From the NCBI GenBank assembly GCA_025937615.1, contig JAICRA010000074.1:1-7150 (forward strand): DNA of 7,150 nt, written 5' to 3'. The translations under genes were made by a program, and so were the position numbers. Source of the DNA: Thermomicrobiales bacterium (GTDB lineage Bacteria; Chloroflexota; Chloroflexia; Thermomicrobiales; UBA6265). A model generated the notes under the pieces. It was given only the letters and a program-made list of their open reading frames with translations, made no database searches and was not told the DNA's origin. Positions 5,156 through 7,150 of the stretch are shown here, in pieces (positions within the stretch are counted from its first letter, which is position 1; the number at the start of each line of letters is the position of its first letter).

Positions 5156-7150
5156 AATTTGCCGCTTTCAGTTCCGCCTCAGCCTTTTCTAACCACAAGC
5201 CCATTTCCATCTCGCGCATCATCGCGACTCCGTCGGTGAGATGCATCTTCGCTTGCTCCAGATTACCGGTGTGCTGATATAGTTTTCCAAGACCGACGTG
5301 GCAGTGCGCGACGAGTGGGCGCATGCCGAGTTCATCAGCTAATGCCAACGCCTGATGATAATGATCTTCGGTCTTGTCCACATCCACTGGATTCGCATAC
5401 AAAGCAGTTTCACCGAGGACGTAAAGTACCAAAGCTTCGTAGCTTCGTTCCCCGTGGCGCCGGGACAAGTCAAGGGCTTCACTGGCTAACGAGAGGGATT
5501 CTCCCAGCTTGCCAATCAAAAGATAACCTTGATGTAAATGTGCAAGTGTGGCTGGATGCCTAGCTCGCGCATTCACCAAGTCCAAAAGAGGCAGAGCCTC
5601 GCCAACTCGCCCAGCAGCAGCGTATGTGCAACCGAGAGCCGCCGCCACGCGGGGAATATTCTGGTGAATGCTCCATGTCCGGCAAAGTTCCAGGTCATGT
5701 TCGAGCAGACTGATCGCCTTATCGATCGCGCCTTTTCTAAAATGAAGATGGCCAACAGCAAAATAGGCAGCGCTGAGGCTAAATGGATGATTAGTAGCCT
5801 CCGCGATTTGAACCGCTTCATTCCCTTGAATGGCCGCTTCGGCAAATTCGCCGCGCTCCGCCAAAAGCAATGCCAACTGATGACGGGACCCTACGGAAGC
5901 AAGAAACGCTAGGCCGAAGCGATCGTAGATCTGATCGCCTACCAGGGCATCGACATTCTTCTTGAAATGGTAAATCGCGCGATCAAAGTCGCCAACGAGT
6001 CGATTGGCACAGCCAAGGAAGTGATTGGCCTGGATCTGGAGACTGAAATTTCTAGATGAGGAGGAAATTTCGAGAGCCCGTTGGCCCTTCTCTACGGCCC
6101 GAGTAGGGTCATCCCCCGCCTGGATAAAATATCCACTGAGGTAGGCCGAGACCTGCCCCAACCGCCGCTGATCGTTCAACGATTCTGCAAGCGCTTCCGC
6201 CTCGCGCATGCGTTCTAAAACTTTCGCTTGTTCCCCGAGCGGTTGAAGCGAGCTACGCATATCGAGACGAATATCGATGCCTTGTTCGATCGTCTGACGA
6301 TTTTCAGGCAGATGTTTGAGGGCTTCCAGTGCTCGCTCGAAGTAACTGACCGCTTCACGGTGCGCCGAGCGATCAGCCGCCCTAGCGCCAGCCTGCTGTA
6401 AGTAGGTCGCCGCGCTTTCCCACAGCTCGCCCTGGAAAGCATGGTGCGCGAGCAGCTCAACCTGCTCGATCACCCGATCTTGATAGAGCTGTTCTATTGC
6501 TTCGACGATTCTGGCGTGCAGCGCGCGGCGACGTTCCTGTAAAATACTTCCGTAAGCGACCTCGTGTGTCAGCGCATGCTTGAATGTGTATTCGAGATCG
6601 GGAAACAAGCGCGTCTCGTAAACAAACTCTGCGGCCTGCAGATGACCGAGGTCGCGCCGGAGTTCTTCTTCCGACAGTTCGGCAATCGCTTGCAGCAGGA
6701 CAAACGGCACATCCTTGCCGATCACTGCCGCCGATTGAAGCAGACGTTTCTCTTCGACGCCAAGCCGATCGATACGAGCAGCTAACATGGCGTGGACCGT
6801 CGCTGGCACCCGCGCAATCTCCAACGAACCGGCAAAACGATATCTGCCTGATTCGCCGACGAGAACCTTTGTTTCGATCAGTGTCCTAACGCTCTCCTCA
6901 AGGAAAAACGGATTGCCCTCGGTGCGCTCGATCAAGACCTCCTTCAACGGCGGCAAGCTTGCATCCTCTCCCAAAACAGCCTCGAGTAGTTGCTGGGCGC
7001 TATCGGCAGCTAAGGGATCAATCCGCAGCTGGTGATAGTAAGTTTTGCTACCCCAGCCGTGCTGGTATTCTGGCCGGTAGTTAACCAGCAGGAGAAGCGG
7101 CGCAGTGGGCAAGCTATCGATCAAGCTATCCAAGAACGATTGAGTCTCCG
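5154..7150 (-). CDS. ATPase/TPR signalling protein, paralog of the left-edge cyclase gene, 5' end outside window
   Basis: The frame is open to the right edge and contributes 664 residues before the TGA. It enters just after where a Walker B motif would lie. The first 200 or so residues are the C-terminal part of a STAND/AAA-like ATPase (VNYRPEYQH, GNPFFLEE near 6917-6894, AARIDRL, FKHALTHEVAYG). The rest, from about residue 235 to the end, is a series of TPR-like helix pairs, for example GDFDRAIYHFKK, KGAIDKAISLLEH and TGNLEQAKMHL, probably eight or nine units forming a protein- or ligand-binding solenoid. The first 200 residues are about 71% identical, without gaps, to the end of the left-edge gene, so an N-terminal cyclase domain is likely but not visible. 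The TTG at 7133 could serve as a start in isolation, but the reading frame and the homology continue past it. It is the most upstream gene seen, and the promoter of the run must lie beyond it. Confidence 0.93.
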   Translation of the reverse strand, partial: ETQSFLDSLIDSLPTAPLLLLVNYRPEYQHGWGSKTYYHQLRIDPLAADSAQQLLEAVLGEDASLPPLKEVLIERTEGNPFFLEESVRTLIETKVLVGESGRYRFAGSLEIARVPATVHAMLAARIDRLGVEEKRLLQSAAVIGKDVPFVLLQAIAELSEEELRRDLGHLQAAEFVYETRLFPDLEYTFKHALTHEVAYGSILQERRRALHARIVEAIEQLYQDRVIEQVELLAHHAFQGELWESAATYLQQAGARAADRSAHREAVSYFERALEALKHLPENRQTIEQGIDIRLDMRSSLQPLGEQAKVLERMREAEALAESLNDQRRLGQVSAYLSGYFIQAGDDPTRAVEKGQRALEISSSSRNFSLQIQANHFLGCANRLVGDFDRAIYHFKKNVDALVGDQIYDRFGLAFLASVGSRHQLALLLAERGEFAEAAIQGNEAVQIAEATNHPFSLSAAYFAVGHLHFRKGAIDKAISLLEHDLELCRTWSIHQNIPRVAAALGCTYAAAGRVGEALPLLDLVNARARHPATLAHLHQGYLLIGKLGESLSLASEALDLSRRHGERSYEALVLYVLGETALYANPVDVDKTEDHYHQALALADELGMRPLVAHCHVGLGKLYQHTGNLEQAKMHLTDGVAMMREMEMGLWLEKAEAELKAAN
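6544..7150. repeat. Diverged direct repeat, right copy (paralogous ATPase coding region)
   Basis: This is the partner of 1..607 in the same orientation, with no net insertion or deletion across the shared part. Homology very probably continues beyond 7150 into the ATPase and cyclase domains, matching 608..1958 of the left gene. Confidence 0.88.

Noticed and set aside
6584..6601. Plus-strand translation beginning MCIRDR, which resembles a known sequencing-adapter artefact in assemblies
   Set aside because: The bases differ from the Nextera transposon end, and the same stretch encodes FPDLEYTF in the minus-strand gene, conserved in the paralog at the left edge. The likeness is chance.
7131..7133. 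TTG as the true start of the right-edge gene
   Set aside because: The reading frame stays open to the window edge, and the residues before it (ETQSF) match the left paralog (ETHAL), so the gene continues upstream.

Overview
The window holds one run of four genes, all read leftward (minus strand). They are packed with almost no intergenic DNA, and both outer genes run off the window edges. In transcription order they are: (1) the 3' part of an ATPase/TPR protein (7150 to 5154); (2) a metallo-beta-lactamase-fold hydrolase fused to a C-terminal response-regulator receiver domain (5146 to 3806); (3) a membrane sensor histidine kinase with an extracytoplasmic Cache-like domain (3802 to 1955); (4) a zinc-ribbon / class III nucleotide cyclase / AAA-type ATPase protein whose 3' end lies beyond position 1 (1958 to 1). 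The gaps are 7 nt, 3 nt and a 4-nt ATGA overlap, and each internal gene has a purine-rich ribosome-binding site at the end of, or just after, the gene before it. No promoter or terminator is visible. No stretch of 300 bases is free of genes, and there are no RNA genes, insertion sequences or CRISPR repeats.

The two outer genes are paralogs. Where they can be compared (1..607 against 6544..7150, a constant offset of 6543 bases) they align without gaps at about 71% amino-acid identity by hand count. The downstream copy shows the N-terminal half of the architecture and the upstream copy the C-terminal half. Joined at the shared segment they suggest a full protein of roughly 1,100 residues: double zinc ribbon, cyclase homology domain, STAND/AAA-like ATPase, TPR-like helical repeats. 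That the upstream copy also carries a cyclase domain is inferred, not seen.

Together the genes read as a signalling island. The kinase senses an extracytoplasmic cue and probably phosphorylates the receiver domain next door. That receiver carries no DNA-binding domain but an N-terminal hydrolase domain of the PhnP/RNase Z-like branch, which includes phosphodiesterases. One or two cyclase-ATPase proteins flank the pair. A working hypothesis is a closed second-messenger circuit, in which cyclases make a cyclic nucleotide and a phosphorylation-controlled metallo-hydrolase removes it or a related molecule. This is inference from domains and gene order only.

Base composition is uneven. In sampled 60-base lines the two outer genes are about 53-57% G+C and most lines of the two inner genes are about 65-73%, so the inner pair may have a different history. 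The organism is probably a Gram-negative-type bacterium with a moderately high G+C genome and a large signalling repertoire, such as a soil or subsurface proteobacterium, acidobacterium or Rokubacteria/NC10-like lineage. The sequence does not settle which.
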